Source: Mucilaginibacter mallensis
Lineage (GTDB): Bacteria; Bacteroidota; Bacteroidia; Sphingobacteriales; Sphingobacteriaceae
Assembly (NCBI RefSeq): GCF_900105165.1
Contig: NZ_LT629740.1
Location: 3,596,001-3,660,000 of the forward strand
Length of the DNA stretch: 64,000 nucleotides
Direction of reading: 5' to 3'
Below are positions 26,805 to 36,866 of this stretch, piece after piece. The first letter of the stretch is position 1; each line of letters opens with the position of its first letter. The notes under the pieces were generated by a model, which was not told the DNA's origin, made no database searches, and saw only the letters and a list, made by a program, of their open reading frames with translations. Position numbers and translations under genes: made by a program.

Positions 26805-29180
26805 TTATTCCGACCGTAAGCTCTTAACCGGGTTTGCAATAGCCGCCTTTATAGCCTGAAAGCTTATAGTTATAAAGGCTATCACAATTGCCAGTACTCC
26901 GGCTAAAGCAAATATCCACCATCGTATTTCTATCCGGTAGGCAAAAGCCTGCAGCCATTTGTTCATGGCGTACCAGGCTATTGGCGTTGCGATAACAATG
27001 GATACCACTACCAATACTAAAAAGTCTTTTGAAAGCATGGTGGTAATATTGGCAACACTAGCCCCTAATACTTTACGAATACCTATCTCCTTTACCTTTA
27101 CCTGCGCGGTATAAGTAGCCAGGCCAAATAAACCCAGGCATGATATTAAAATAGCTATACCCGTAAACCAACTGAACAGTGTACCTGAACGCTGATCGAC
27201 TTTGTACATATCATTGAAGGTTTGATCCAGAAATTCATAATCGAAAGGAAAGGCAGGGTTATATTGTTTCCAGGCTTTTTGCACTGAAGCCAGGGCCAGT
27301 GGAGCATCCTTACCTGTTGTTTTTACAAACATGCGCCAATTGTCAGGAGTATAAAAGAATATGACAGGCTCAATTTTTTGTTTGAGCGATGCAAAGTGGA
27401 AATCCTTCACCACGCCAATAATGATCCCGTTCTGATTGTGCAGCTTAAAACGTTTACCTATCGGATCCTTGATGCCAGCCTCACGTACCGCGGTTTCGTT
27501 AAGGATATAGTGCGCGGTATCGGCCTTTATACCTATAAAATTGCCTCCCTGTATAATTTTCAGTTTAAAAAAGTCGACATAATTTTTGCTGATACCCAAT
27601 GGATGGATCTCAAAACTACTGCCGGGTGCTTTACCGTCCCAATCGGTATCACCGGTATTACCGCCTAAGCTTACAATATTATCGCTGGCGGTGGTAACAT
27701 CTTTTATGCCCGGTTGACTCAATAATTGTGAACGCACAGATTCATAATTCTTTTGCATATCGCGCATACCGAATGTAAATACGTAGGATTTATCATAACC
27801 AAGTTCTTTTTCCCTGATGAATTTTAACTGGCTGTTGATGATCAGTGTACCGATGATCAAACCAATAGAAAATACAAACTGACAAACCACCAGCGTTTTA
27901 CGGAATGTTGTGTTACCAACACCCAGAGATAGTTTACCCTTAAGCGCGTTGATCGGCTTAAATGACGACAATAAAAATGCAGGATAAATGCTGGATGCCG
28001 CGAGTGTAGCGACTACGGTAATACCTACCACTTTCCAAACACCTGCATCCAGCAAATTAAACTCCATTTGTTTGCCCGATACATTGTTGTATAAAGGCAT
28101 TAATGCTTCAATCAGCACAAAAGCAAGCACAAGCGCTATGGAGAAAAACAAAATTGTTTCGACCACAAACTGAATGAATAATTGCTTTTTGCCCGCGCCT
28201 ATTATTTTACGCACGCTTACTTCCTTTGCCCGCAGCATAGCACGCGCGGTTGAAAGGTTTACATAGTTGATACAAGCGATCAATAAAATAAGAATAGCCA
28301 CAATTAAAAACACTCTGACGGTTTGTATACCTGATGGGCTACCATCCGCATTATACAAATGCATTTTCCCCAAAGGCTGCGACAGGTATTTTATATTCGC
28401 GCTGCCCTCACCCGGTTGGTTTTTTATATGGATTTGTGTAAGCTTATCGGCAACCGCTTGTGCTGAAAGGCCCGGCTGCAGTTGCAAATAGGTATCATAG
28501 AAATAGTCGCCCCAGTCGCTATCCATAGTTTTCCAGTAGCCTTTGCCATCATAGTTCTTTTTTGCTATTACATTGATAGAAAAAAGCATATCGAATTTAA
28601 TACTGGAGTTGCCCGGCATGTCGGCCGCAACACCGGCTACGGTATAGTTATCGTGGTTATCGGCCTGTAATACTTTCCCCATCGGGTCCGCATTGCCAAA
28701 AAAACGTTTGGCTGTTTTTTGGGTGATAATGATAGACTGATCATTAGGAAAAGGATGGTTAGGATTGCCTTCCAGTAGTTTAAAATCAAAAACCTTAAAT
28801 AAAGACGGATCGGTGTAAAACGCGCCATTATCGCCAACGTCTAATGATTTATCACGGTATTTGTACAAAGAGTAATTCCAGTTTTCTACTATACGCACGG
28901 CATTTACTATGCCGGGGACTTCCTTCAAGCCAAAAGTAGCAACAGGGGCCTGTATGCCACCCCAGATCTGCTGTGTGCCGCCGGTACCTATTTGTGCTTC
29001 AATACGGTAAATATTATCAGCTTTGGTATTGAACTTATCAAAGCTCAACTCATCGTTTACCCATAGTAAAATAAGCAAACCTACAGCCAGCCCAACTGTA
29101 AGGCCGGCAATGTTAATGGCGGTATAAAATTTGCTCTTGATCAAATTTCGCCAGGCGATTTTAAAATAGCTCTTTATCAT
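26805..29180 (-). CDS. FtsX/MacB-type ABC permease P6
   Basis: 791 residues. Helix 1 is FYTAINIAGLTVGLAVGLLILL, followed by WVNDELSFDKFN. The first coupling motif, RAKEVSVRKIIGAGKKQ, has Ser in place of the conserved Gly. The second begins KVKEIGIRKVLGAS (about 695), with Lys replacing the first Arg. The first periplasmic core is Gly/Trp-rich (GTGGTQQIWGGIQAPV). It is the last gene of the P11-P6 unit; beyond it lies promoter B. Confidence 0.92.
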   Translation of the reverse strand: MIKSYFKIAWRNLIKSKFYTAINIAGLTVGLAVGLLILLWVNDELSFDKFNTKADNIYRIEAQIGTGGTQQIWGGIQAPVATFGLKEVPGIVNAVRIVENWNYSLYKYRDKSLDVGDNGAFYTDPSLFKVFDFKLLEGNPNHPFPNDQSIIITQKTAKRFFGNADPMGKVLQADNHDNYTVAGVAADMPGNSSIKFDMLFSINVIAKKNYDGKGYWKTMDSDWGDYFYDTYLQLQPGLSAQAVADKLTQIHIKNQPGEGSANIKYLSQPLGKMHLYNADGSPSGIQTVRVFLIVAILILLIACINYVNLSTARAMLRAKEVSVRKIIGAGKKQLFIQFVVETILFFSIALVLAFVLIEALMPLYNNVSGKQMEFNLLDAGVWKVVGITVVATLAASSIYPAFLLSSFKPINALKGKLSLGVGNTTFRKTLVVCQFVFSIGLIIGTLIINSQLKFIREKELGYDKSYVFTFGMRDMQKNYESVRSQLLSQPGIKDVTTASDNIVSLGGNTGDTDWDGKAPGSSFEIHPLGISKNYVDFFKLKIIQGGNFIGIKADTAHYILNETAVREAGIKDPIGKRFKLHNQNGIIIGVVKDFHFASLKQKIEPVIFFYTPDNWRMFVKTTGKDAPLALASVQKAWKQYNPAFPFDYEFLDQTFNDMYKVDQRSGTLFSWFTGIAILISCLGLFGLATYTAQVKVKEIGIRKVLGASVANITTMLSKDFLVLVVVSIVIATPIAWYAMNKWLQAFAYRIEIRWWIFALAGVLAIVIAFITISFQAIKAAIANPVKSLRSE

Positions 29181-29185
29181 AACGT

Positions 29186-29334
29186 TAGTTCATTTGTTCA
29201 CTGGTTCATTGGTCTTGTCCTTAGACCTTTTATGTTCATTAGTTCATTGGTATTAGCAATTTTACCAAATCCGCTTGGTTCATTTTTCTCCGGTTACATT
29301 ACTAATGAACTAATGAACCAGTGAACTAATGAGC
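29186..29334. repeat. Spacer repeat S7, TTCA dialect
   Basis: Two left-arm blocks (29186-29213 and 29233-29251, GTTCATTAGTTCATTGG) separated by a TTAGACC insert. Right arm 29300-29334 (ACTAATGAACTAATGAACC, AGTGAACTAATGAGC). Confidence 0.72.
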
Positions 29335-29337
29335 AAA

Positions 29338-31734
29338 CTATTCCGAACGTAAACTCTCCACCGGGTTTGCCAATGCGGCCCGGATAGATTGAAAGCTTAT
29401 AGTTATAAATGCGATGAATATGGCGGTAAAACCTGCCAATGCTATTATCCACCATTGTATGTTTATACGATAGGCAAAGTCCTGCAGCCATTTGTTCATG
29501 GCCCACCATGCTAATGGCGATGATATCAATATAGCGATAAACACCAGCTTTATAAAGTCCATTGATAGCATGCTTACTATGGTTGATACACTCGCACCTA
29601 ATACTTTGCGTATACCGATCTCTTTGTTGCGCTGCTCAGCGGCATACGCTGCCAGGCCGAATAAACCTAAACAGGCAATTGCTATAGCCAAAGCAGTGAA
29701 CGATATAAATATAGTACCGATGCGCTGCTCAGAGCGATAGGTAGCATCAAAATCCTGATCCATAAACGACCAGGTAAACTGGTTATTGGGCGACAGATCT
29801 TTCCACTTATCCTGTATCTGTGACATTAAAGCAGGCAGATTTGCGGTACTAACGCGGGCTGTAATTGAGCCCTTGTCTTCATTATATACTAATGCCAGTG
29901 GTTTAATTTCGTCGCGTAATGAGCTGTAGTGAAAATCCTTAACCACACCAATAATATGAAAAGCCTGTATACCATAGCTATCGCGGTAAATGGTTTTATT
30001 TAACGGATCCTTTTGGCCAAATCTCCTTACAAAAGCTTCATTTACTATTAAGGCGGCTGTATCTGATGCCAGTTGGGCCGAGAAGTTACGCCCTGAGATT
30101 AGTTTGATACCTAAAGTATTGATATAATCTTCATCAACCGGCCAAAACTCAGTCAGGAGGTCATGTTTTATGTCGATAGGTAGTTCGGGGAATAGGCCTG
30201 TTATGTTTCTATCATCGCCGGTAGGCAAATAGGTGGTCATGGTAGCATTTGCAACACCTTGCGTTTGCTTTACTTCCTGCTTTAATATTTTTGCCTGTTT
30301 ACCCAATACATTTGTATTCTTTATCACCAGCATCTGGCTTCGGTTATAACCCAGGCTTTTGGTATGAATATAGTTTAACTGGTTATAAATAACCAGTGTA
30401 CCGATGATCAGAAATATAGATATAGAGAACTGGAAAACCACCAAAAAGCTGCGTAAAAAGCCCCCCTTAAAACCCGAAGCAACTTTTCCTTTTAATACGT
30501 CTATAGGTTGAAAGGCGGACAGGAAAAATGCCGGATATGATCCCGCAAGGAAACCTATTACTAATACAATAACCAATAACGCAGGTAATAACCAGGTAAA
30601 TGCGTGCGGCGTAATGGCCAAATGTTTATCGGCCATTTGGTTGAACAGCGGCATTGCCAGCCATGCCAACGCTACGGCAATAAAAGTTGATACCAGTGTT
30701 ACCAAAATGGACTCAGTTAAAAACTGGGCGATCAAATATTTACGTGCTGAACCCAATACCTTACGCACACCTACTTCTTTGGCCCGGTTTGCCGAGCGGG
30801 CTGTTGAAAGGTTCATGAAATTAACACAGGCTATCAGCAATACCAATATGGCTATTGCCGAAAAAATGTATACGTACTCGATATTGCCATTCTGCATCAG
30901 CTCATATTGGCTGGTCGACTTCAAATGGATATCAAGCAGGGGTGTTAAAACTATCTTCAGGTAATTGCTGCCAGTAGTCCAAACCGGAGGCGAGTTTTTG
31001 AGCTCTACTTTCAGGATCTGCGCTTCAAGGGCCTTAACATTTGTGGCGGGTTTTAGCAACACATAATTATGTATGCCGCTATACCCCCAGCCGCCCGCGC
31101 GACTTTCTGGTAATGATGAATAGGATAAAAAGAAATCGTAATTAAAATGTGATTGTGATGGGATGTCTTTTATAACACCGGTAATTTTATAAACACTGGT
31201 ATCGTTAATAGTAAGCGTTTGGCCGACAACATTCGTTTTATTGAAATACTTTTTAGCCATGCTCTCAGTTATAACTGCGGAGTGCGGTTCAGTTAATGAG
31301 GTTGACGGGCTGCCATCAGTCATGGGCAAGGTAAAAACATCAAACAGGTTTGATTCCGCAAAAACGACATTCTTTTCCTGAATGTTATTATTCCCTTTCC
31401 TGATGCTGAACTTTTGAGAAGATATAAACAGTGTTTCCTTAGGGAACAACCTTGCCGTCTTTTCAATCTGCGGAAAGCTTTTTAAAGCATCCATCAAAGG
31501 CTTTTCAGTTCCGGCGTATGAACCTTCGTTACCATTCAGTCTTGCATTTTCAGTGATGCGGTAGATCCTGTCGGCGTTGGTATTATAACGGTCGTAGCTA
31601 AATTCATCAACTACATAAAATACAATCAGCAGGCAGGTAGCCAGTCCAACGGACAGCCCCAGCACATTCAATACCGTAAAGCCCTTGTTTTTCAAAAGGG
31701 AACGGTAGGCGGTTTTAATATAGTTTCTTATCAT
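29338..31734 (-). CDS. FtsX/MacB-type ABC permease P7 (alpha subgroup)
   Basis: 798 residues from the ATG at 31734 (four extra in-frame codons upstream are ignored). It belongs with P11 and P13 to a close subgroup sharing MIRNYIKTAYRS, KNKGFTVLNVLGLSVGLATC, VVDEFSYDRYN and RAKEVGVRKVLGSARKYLIA. The second coupling motif is RNKEIGIRKVLGAS with Asn for Thr (about 702). The C-terminus is ANPVESLRSE, with Glu for the usual Lys, shared with P13. The first periplasmic core has the subgroup tract NNIQEKNVVFAESNLFDVF. It is probably the product of duplication from an ancestor shared with P11 and P13. Confidence 0.93.
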   Translation of the reverse strand: MIRNYIKTAYRSLLKNKGFTVLNVLGLSVGLATCLLIVFYVVDEFSYDRYNTNADRIYRITENARLNGNEGSYAGTEKPLMDALKSFPQIEKTARLFPKETLFISSQKFSIRKGNNNIQEKNVVFAESNLFDVFTLPMTDGSPSTSLTEPHSAVITESMAKKYFNKTNVVGQTLTINDTSVYKITGVIKDIPSQSHFNYDFFLSYSSLPESRAGGWGYSGIHNYVLLKPATNVKALEAQILKVELKNSPPVWTTGSNYLKIVLTPLLDIHLKSTSQYELMQNGNIEYVYIFSAIAILVLLIACVNFMNLSTARSANRAKEVGVRKVLGSARKYLIAQFLTESILVTLVSTFIAVALAWLAMPLFNQMADKHLAITPHAFTWLLPALLVIVLVIGFLAGSYPAFFLSAFQPIDVLKGKVASGFKGGFLRSFLVVFQFSISIFLIIGTLVIYNQLNYIHTKSLGYNRSQMLVIKNTNVLGKQAKILKQEVKQTQGVANATMTTYLPTGDDRNITGLFPELPIDIKHDLLTEFWPVDEDYINTLGIKLISGRNFSAQLASDTAALIVNEAFVRRFGQKDPLNKTIYRDSYGIQAFHIIGVVKDFHYSSLRDEIKPLALVYNEDKGSITARVSTANLPALMSQIQDKWKDLSPNNQFTWSFMDQDFDATYRSEQRIGTIFISFTALAIAIACLGLFGLAAYAAEQRNKEIGIRKVLGASVSTIVSMLSMDFIKLVFIAILISSPLAWWAMNKWLQDFAYRINIQWWIIALAGFTAIFIAFITISFQSIRAALANPVESLRSE

Positions 31735-31740
31735 GTTTTT

Positions 31741-31826
31741 GGTCATTAGTCATTTTGCTTCGCGTCCTTAGTCATTGGGTCATTGAGCCATTTTACGAAT
31801 GACTAATGACTCAATAACCAATGACT
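31741..31826. repeat. Spacer repeat S8, GTCAT dialect
   Basis: The shortest spacer. Left arm 31741-31792, right arm 31797-31826 (AATGACTAATGACTC, AATAACCAATGAC) running into the P8 stop. Confidence 0.72.
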
Positions 31827-34215
31827 ATTCAGATCTCAAACTCTTTATCGGGTTTGCAATTGCTGCCTTTATAGCCTGAAAACTTATGGTTATAATGGTA
31901 ACAGCAAGGGCAACTATTCCTGATAATATAAATACTCCGGGGCCTATGGTTATGCGGTAATCATACTTTTGCAGCCAGTTATGTAAAAAGTACAGCGCAA
32001 TTGGCGATGCAATTATACAGCTGATGGTTACCAGCAATATAAAATCAAATGATAGCAATAACCAAACCTGCGCAATGGATGCACCCAGCACCTTGCGGAT
32101 GCCTATTTCCTTTGTGCGCTGTTCAGCAATATAAGCGGCAAGCCCAAACAGGCCCAGGCACGATATAAATATGGCAAGCCCTGCAAAAACCCCGGCCAGC
32201 TTACCTACCAATAGTTCCAGACTAAACTTACGGTTATATTCGGCATCAGTAAATTGATATAAATAAGGATATGCCGGGTTATAGGTATTAAATATTTTAG
32301 AGATCTTATCAATTGCTGTATGGGTATTTACATTGGCCGCTAACCGGTAAATAACCTCATTACCGGTACGGCTATGTGCAAAAATTGCTGGCGCAACCGG
32401 CGAAAATGGAGAACCCATTACCGCATCCTTTACCACACCAATAATACGTACAGGCTTAGCCCTGTCATTCCAGGTAATCATTTGGTTGATGGGATCTTTC
32501 AGACCAATGCGCTTTATTGTTGCCTCGTTTACAATAACATTTAAGGTATCAGCATTATAATCGCTTGAAAAATCATGACCATCAATCAGATCCATCCCCA
32601 CTGTTTTGAAATAGGTGTCGGATACATATATGGTGGCAATATCTACCGACTCATCTCCCGCGTTTTTCCCCGGCCATTTATCAAGTGAAGTATGGCTATA
32701 GATAGTTGTAACCGGACTGGATGACATAGCCACACTTTCAACCGCACCGCTGGCTAAAAGGTCATTTTTAAGGGCATCGTAATGTGTATTTAGATCGCCG
32801 CTTAGGTCTGTCGACATTAAACGATCGGCGCTATAGCCGGCAGGCCTGCTTTTTGCATATTGCAGTTGCTGATAAATTATAACGGTACTTATAATTAGAG
32901 CAATTGAACAGCTAAACTGCAACACCACTAATACTTTACGCGGCAATGCCGCTGCTTTGCCAACCTGTATAGTTCCTTTTAAAACTTTTACCGGGTTGAA
33001 TGATGACAAATAAAACGCGGGCCTGCTACCAGCCAGTAAACCGGTGATCAGCACATACAATACCATCACCAGCCAGAATAGCGGGTTGCCGTAAGGAATG
33101 CTAATAAAATCGCCGGTTAGTAAGTTGAATGCGGGCAGCGCCAGTTGTGTTAAAATTATAGCTACCAAAAAGGAAATAAATGTGATCAGGATCGACTCGA
33201 TTAAAAACTGGTATATCAGATCCTTGCGCTGCGAACCTATTGCCTTCCTCACCCCTACCTCACGGGCCCGCTTTTCGGAACGGGCGGTTGACAGGTTCAT
33301 GAAATTGATACATGCGATAATGAGTACCAACACACCAATAATGCTGAACATACGCACATAATCAATATAGCCTCCTGCCTCTTTGCCATTTTTAAACTCA
33401 TCATACAAATGCCAGTATTTTACAGCATGCAGCACCACTTTGGGTTTACCCGGCCGCATTTGCGGGCTATGCTGATATACGAGATTTAATATTTTAGGCT
33501 CAATTTGGGCATAAGTTACGCCTGGTTCCAGTTCAAGGTAACAGTTAAATGAATTATTTGTCCATGTGGTGCGCGCGTTTTTCATCCAGCCTTCTGTTTG
33601 CTCTTTAAAGCTGAATGGTGTAAGAAAGCTAAATTGGAGGGTGGAATTTTTAGGTAGATCTTTTAATACCCCTGTTACTTTTAGATTGTTCTGATTATCC
33701 AACCGAATATATTTACCCATTGGGTTAGCATCGCCGAATAAGGCCTTAGCGGTTTCCTCTGTTAAAACAATGGAATAAGGATCAGTTAACGCGCTGTTTA
33801 CATTACCCAGTTTAAATGGATACTGAAACATCTTCAAAAAATCAGGATGCGCTGCACCACCGGGCAGATATAGTTTTTTATCGCCAACCATCAGATCACG
33901 CCATTGCATACCAACCCAATCGGTTTCGGCAACACGTTTAATGCCGGTAACTTCTTTGCGGAGTACATCAGCCAGCGGTATTGCCATGGCAGTTTGTGTA
34001 TGCTCACCATCATGCTGACTGGTAAAATTTAATTCAACCTGGTAAAGCTGGGTATAATTAGGCAGAAACTTATCATAGGAGAATTCATTGATCACCCACA
34101 AACCGATCAGTAATGCAACCGCCATACCAGCTGCAAGTCCGAATATATTAATGACACTATAAACCTTGTTGCTTACAATGTTGCGCCATGCTATTTTTAA
34201 ATAGTTTCTTATCAT
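31825..34215 (-). CDS. FtsX/MacB-type ABC permease P8 (beta subgroup)
   Basis: 796 residues. Shares with P10 and P12 the beta-subgroup marks: the pre-helix sequence LYDEFKNGKEAGGYIDYVRMF and the coupling motif in STARSEKRAREVGVRKAIGS. Helix 1 is VYSVINIFGLAAGMAVALLIGL. The first periplasmic core opens VELNFTSQHDGEHTQTAMAI, unique in the array. The second coupling motif is RTKEIGIRKVLGAS (about 700). The end is ANPIKSLRSE. The last helices include FLHNWLQKYDYRITIGPGVF, unlike the WLQDFAYRI form of most copies. Confidence 0.92.
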   Translation of the reverse strand: MIRNYLKIAWRNIVSNKVYSVINIFGLAAGMAVALLIGLWVINEFSYDKFLPNYTQLYQVELNFTSQHDGEHTQTAMAIPLADVLRKEVTGIKRVAETDWVGMQWRDLMVGDKKLYLPGGAAHPDFLKMFQYPFKLGNVNSALTDPYSIVLTEETAKALFGDANPMGKYIRLDNQNNLKVTGVLKDLPKNSTLQFSFLTPFSFKEQTEGWMKNARTTWTNNSFNCYLELEPGVTYAQIEPKILNLVYQHSPQMRPGKPKVVLHAVKYWHLYDEFKNGKEAGGYIDYVRMFSIIGVLVLIIACINFMNLSTARSEKRAREVGVRKAIGSQRKDLIYQFLIESILITFISFLVAIILTQLALPAFNLLTGDFISIPYGNPLFWLVMVLYVLITGLLAGSRPAFYLSSFNPVKVLKGTIQVGKAAALPRKVLVVLQFSCSIALIISTVIIYQQLQYAKSRPAGYSADRLMSTDLSGDLNTHYDALKNDLLASGAVESVAMSSSPVTTIYSHTSLDKWPGKNAGDESVDIATIYVSDTYFKTVGMDLIDGHDFSSDYNADTLNVIVNEATIKRIGLKDPINQMITWNDRAKPVRIIGVVKDAVMGSPFSPVAPAIFAHSRTGNEVIYRLAANVNTHTAIDKISKIFNTYNPAYPYLYQFTDAEYNRKFSLELLVGKLAGVFAGLAIFISCLGLFGLAAYIAEQRTKEIGIRKVLGASIAQVWLLLSFDFILLVTISCIIASPIALYFLHNWLQKYDYRITIGPGVFILSGIVALAVTIITISFQAIKAAIANPIKSLRSE

Positions 34216-34221
34216 CTTATT

Positions 34222-34317
34222 TGGTTCATTCGTTCATTTGTTCACTAGTTTATTGGTCTTATCTTATGTGTACTGATCCATTGGTTTCGCTGGCTCAGTT
34301 ACCAATGAACTAATGAA
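34222..34317. repeat. Spacer repeat S9, TTCA dialect
   Basis: Left arm GGTTCATTCGTTCATTTG/TTCACTAG (34222-34248). The right arm is short (CCAATGAACTAATGAA, 34302-34317). Weaker pairing than in other spacers. Confidence 0.65.
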
Positions 34318-34319
34318 TA

Positions 34320-36758
34320 TCATTCGGAACGCAAACTTTTTATCGGATTGGCAATTGCTGCTTTAATTGATTGAAAACTTATGGTAACCAGGGCAATTAT
34401 TATTGCGGCAAAGGCTGCTACTGCCAGCATCCACCATTGTATGCTTATGCGGTACGCAAATTCCTGCAGCCATTTGTTCATGGCCCACCAGGCTATCGGC
34501 GAGGCAATAACTATGGCTATAAATACCAGTTTTATAAAATCTATGGATAAAAGGGCTGTTATACCGCTTACGCTTGCGCCCAATACTTTGCGGATACCGA
34601 TTTCTTTGCTCCGCTGCTCGGCCATAAAAGCTGAAAGCGCAAATAAACCAAGGCAGGCGATGATGATGGCCAATACAGCAAAGCTGGTAAATATGTAGCC
34701 TGTACGCTGCACGTCGGCATACATGTTGGCAAATTGCTCATCCATAAACGTGTACCTGATGGTTTGATCGGGCGAAAACTTTTTCCAAACCGAGGTAATG
34801 TTGCTAATGGTGTTCTTTACATCCATACCGGCCACTTTCACTGATACGATGGATGGACTGATCCCTAGATGGAACACCAGCGGACCAATATTATCATGCA
34901 TCGATTCAAAATTAAAATCCTGCACCACACCAATTATAGGGAATGTACCATTACCATTGGTAATGCGTTTACCTATCGGGTCTTTTAAATGCAGCTGTTT
35001 AGCCATAGCCTGGTTAATGATAACCCCGGCAGAATCAGTAGGCATGCTTGGAGAAAAATCGCGCCCGGCGACTATTTTCATGCCCATGGTTTTGATATAG
35101 TCACCATCAACCGTCCACGATTGACTGAAGATACCTGTCTCTCCCTTTGTTTTGTCATCGTTATAAAAAGTATTGCCATTGCGTTTAGTGCCTGCTATAG
35201 GCAGAAAATCACTAATGGTTACATTTTTTACTGTTGATAGCTTTAACAACTCAGTTTTAAAATCTTTCACAGTATTATCCAAAGTATTGGTGCCTTGTAT
35301 AACTATTACCTGATCCTTATCAAACCCTACCTTTTTATTGAGAATATAATGCACCTGGTTATAGATAACAAATGTGCTGATGAGCAAGATAATTGATGCG
35401 GCAAACTGAAAAACAACCAGGCTGTTTCTTAATGTTGAACTTTTACTGCCATTGCTGATACTGCCCTTTAGTACCTGTGAAGGTTTGAAGCCTGAAAGAT
35501 AAAATGCAGGGTACAAACCAGCCACCACACCAACAATGGCTGCTGATATGAGCATAACCGGTATGAACCACCACGCCAGCCACGGCATCGATAATGATTT
35601 TGAGGCCAGCACACTAAAATATGGCAATAACAGCCATGCAAGCAAAATACCAATACCAAACGAAAAGAAACTGTAAACCAGCGATTCAGATAAAAACTGG
35701 TAGATGAGGCTGCTACGGCGTGAGCCTACCACTTTTCTTAAACCAACTTCTTTTGCCCGGTTAGCTGATTTAGCTGTTGAAAGATTAACAAAATTAATGC
35801 ATGCGATGATCAAAATAAAGCCCGCTATGGCTCCAAACAGCCACACGAAACGTATATCACCGTGTGTATACCCATCTTCCTGAATATCATAAGAGTATAA
35901 ATGAATATCCTGAAGTCTCTGCAATTTGAGGTGGAATTTTGCAAGCATGGCTTCCGGATTCTTAAAGCCACCTTTAATCAGATCAGGCAGGTAATAATTC
36001 TTAATAATATCGTCAGTCATCTTTTTTTCAAATTGAGCGATATTTGTTCCAGGGCGTAATTGAATATAATCAGGATAATTACTAGCCTCCCAGGTTTGTT
36101 GCTCGCCGGGCCAGAATGCAACGCCGCTAAGCGTTAATAAAAAATCATATTGATGCAGGTGCGATGTTTGGGGGATATCCTGCATAACGCCGGTAACCGT
36201 ATAAGGCTTGGTTTTATCATTGTTGAGGTACATTACCCTGCCTATGGGATTTTGACCGGGGAAATATTTGTCGGCCTTACTTTTTGACATCACCATGGTC
36301 AACGGCTCTTTAAGCGCGCTTTTTCTGTCGCCATAAACCATAGGTAGTTGTAATATATCCAGCATTTGCTGATCAGCATAGGTAAAGCCCTGCTCATAGC
36401 TATTCTGCATTTGATCGGCACGGCGCAATTCATTACTGCCAGCTCCCCCAAAAAGCGAGTTAGGCATTAAACGGCCCGATAATACCACTTCAGGCAGATC
36501 GGCTTTTAAAACCTTACCCATTGGCGCCGGGAAGTCAGTGCCCTTTTCTATCTTACCATTATCATTATCTACACCATAAACACGGTAAATATTGGCAGTA
36601 TCAGGGTATGAGCGATCATAACTCACCTCGTTCCTGATGTATAAACCAATTAATAAACAGGCGGCAATGCCCATTGCAAAACCACCAATTTTGATAGCGG
36701 CATACAACTTTTGTTTGCTTAATTGCCTGAGTGCTACCTTTAAATAGTTTTTAATCAT
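34320..36758 (-). CDS. FtsX/MacB-type ABC permease P9
   Basis: 812 residues, a lone lineage between alpha and beta copies. The N-terminus MIKNYLKVALRQLSKQKLY and helix 1 AAIKIGGFAMGIAACLLIGLY differ from the usual FxxINxxGL pattern (AIKIGGF). The coupling motifs are RAKEVGLRKVVGSRRSS and RSKEIGIRKVLGAS (about 716). The first periplasmic core has a longer loop with GGAGSNELRRADQMQNSYEQ. The C-terminus AIANPIKSLRSE and WLQEFAYRISIQWW are standard. Middle of the P11-P6 unit. Confidence 0.92.
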   Translation of the reverse strand: MIKNYLKVALRQLSKQKLYAAIKIGGFAMGIAACLLIGLYIRNEVSYDRSYPDTANIYRVYGVDNDNGKIEKGTDFPAPMGKVLKADLPEVVLSGRLMPNSLFGGAGSNELRRADQMQNSYEQGFTYADQQMLDILQLPMVYGDRKSALKEPLTMVMSKSKADKYFPGQNPIGRVMYLNNDKTKPYTVTGVMQDIPQTSHLHQYDFLLTLSGVAFWPGEQQTWEASNYPDYIQLRPGTNIAQFEKKMTDDIIKNYYLPDLIKGGFKNPEAMLAKFHLKLQRLQDIHLYSYDIQEDGYTHGDIRFVWLFGAIAGFILIIACINFVNLSTAKSANRAKEVGLRKVVGSRRSSLIYQFLSESLVYSFFSFGIGILLAWLLLPYFSVLASKSLSMPWLAWWFIPVMLISAAIVGVVAGLYPAFYLSGFKPSQVLKGSISNGSKSSTLRNSLVVFQFAASIILLISTFVIYNQVHYILNKKVGFDKDQVIVIQGTNTLDNTVKDFKTELLKLSTVKNVTISDFLPIAGTKRNGNTFYNDDKTKGETGIFSQSWTVDGDYIKTMGMKIVAGRDFSPSMPTDSAGVIINQAMAKQLHLKDPIGKRITNGNGTFPIIGVVQDFNFESMHDNIGPLVFHLGISPSIVSVKVAGMDVKNTISNITSVWKKFSPDQTIRYTFMDEQFANMYADVQRTGYIFTSFAVLAIIIACLGLFALSAFMAEQRSKEIGIRKVLGASVSGITALLSIDFIKLVFIAIVIASPIAWWAMNKWLQEFAYRISIQWWMLAVAAFAAIIIALVTISFQSIKAAIANPIKSLRSE

Positions 36759-36761
36759 TTC

Positions 36762-36866
36762 CCTGGTTCATTAGTTCATTTCATTTTGCTTCGCGTCATT
36801 AGTCATTGAGTCATTCGCTTCGCTGTCATTGGTCATTTACCGAATCAAACTAATGACTTAATGACT
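36762..36866. repeat. Spacer repeat S10, mixed dialect
   Basis: Left arm begins GGTTCATTAGTTCATTTC and switches to TTGCTTCGCGTCATT and GTCATTGAGTCATT units. The right arm is short (TAATGACTTAATGAC, 36851-36865). Confidence 0.65.

Noticed and set aside
30614-30964. 116-codon plus-strand frame inside P7, and similar frames inside P9, P11, P13 and P14
   Set aside because: These recur at the same place in paralogues because the underlying permease coupling-motif region is conserved; they are antisense shadows.
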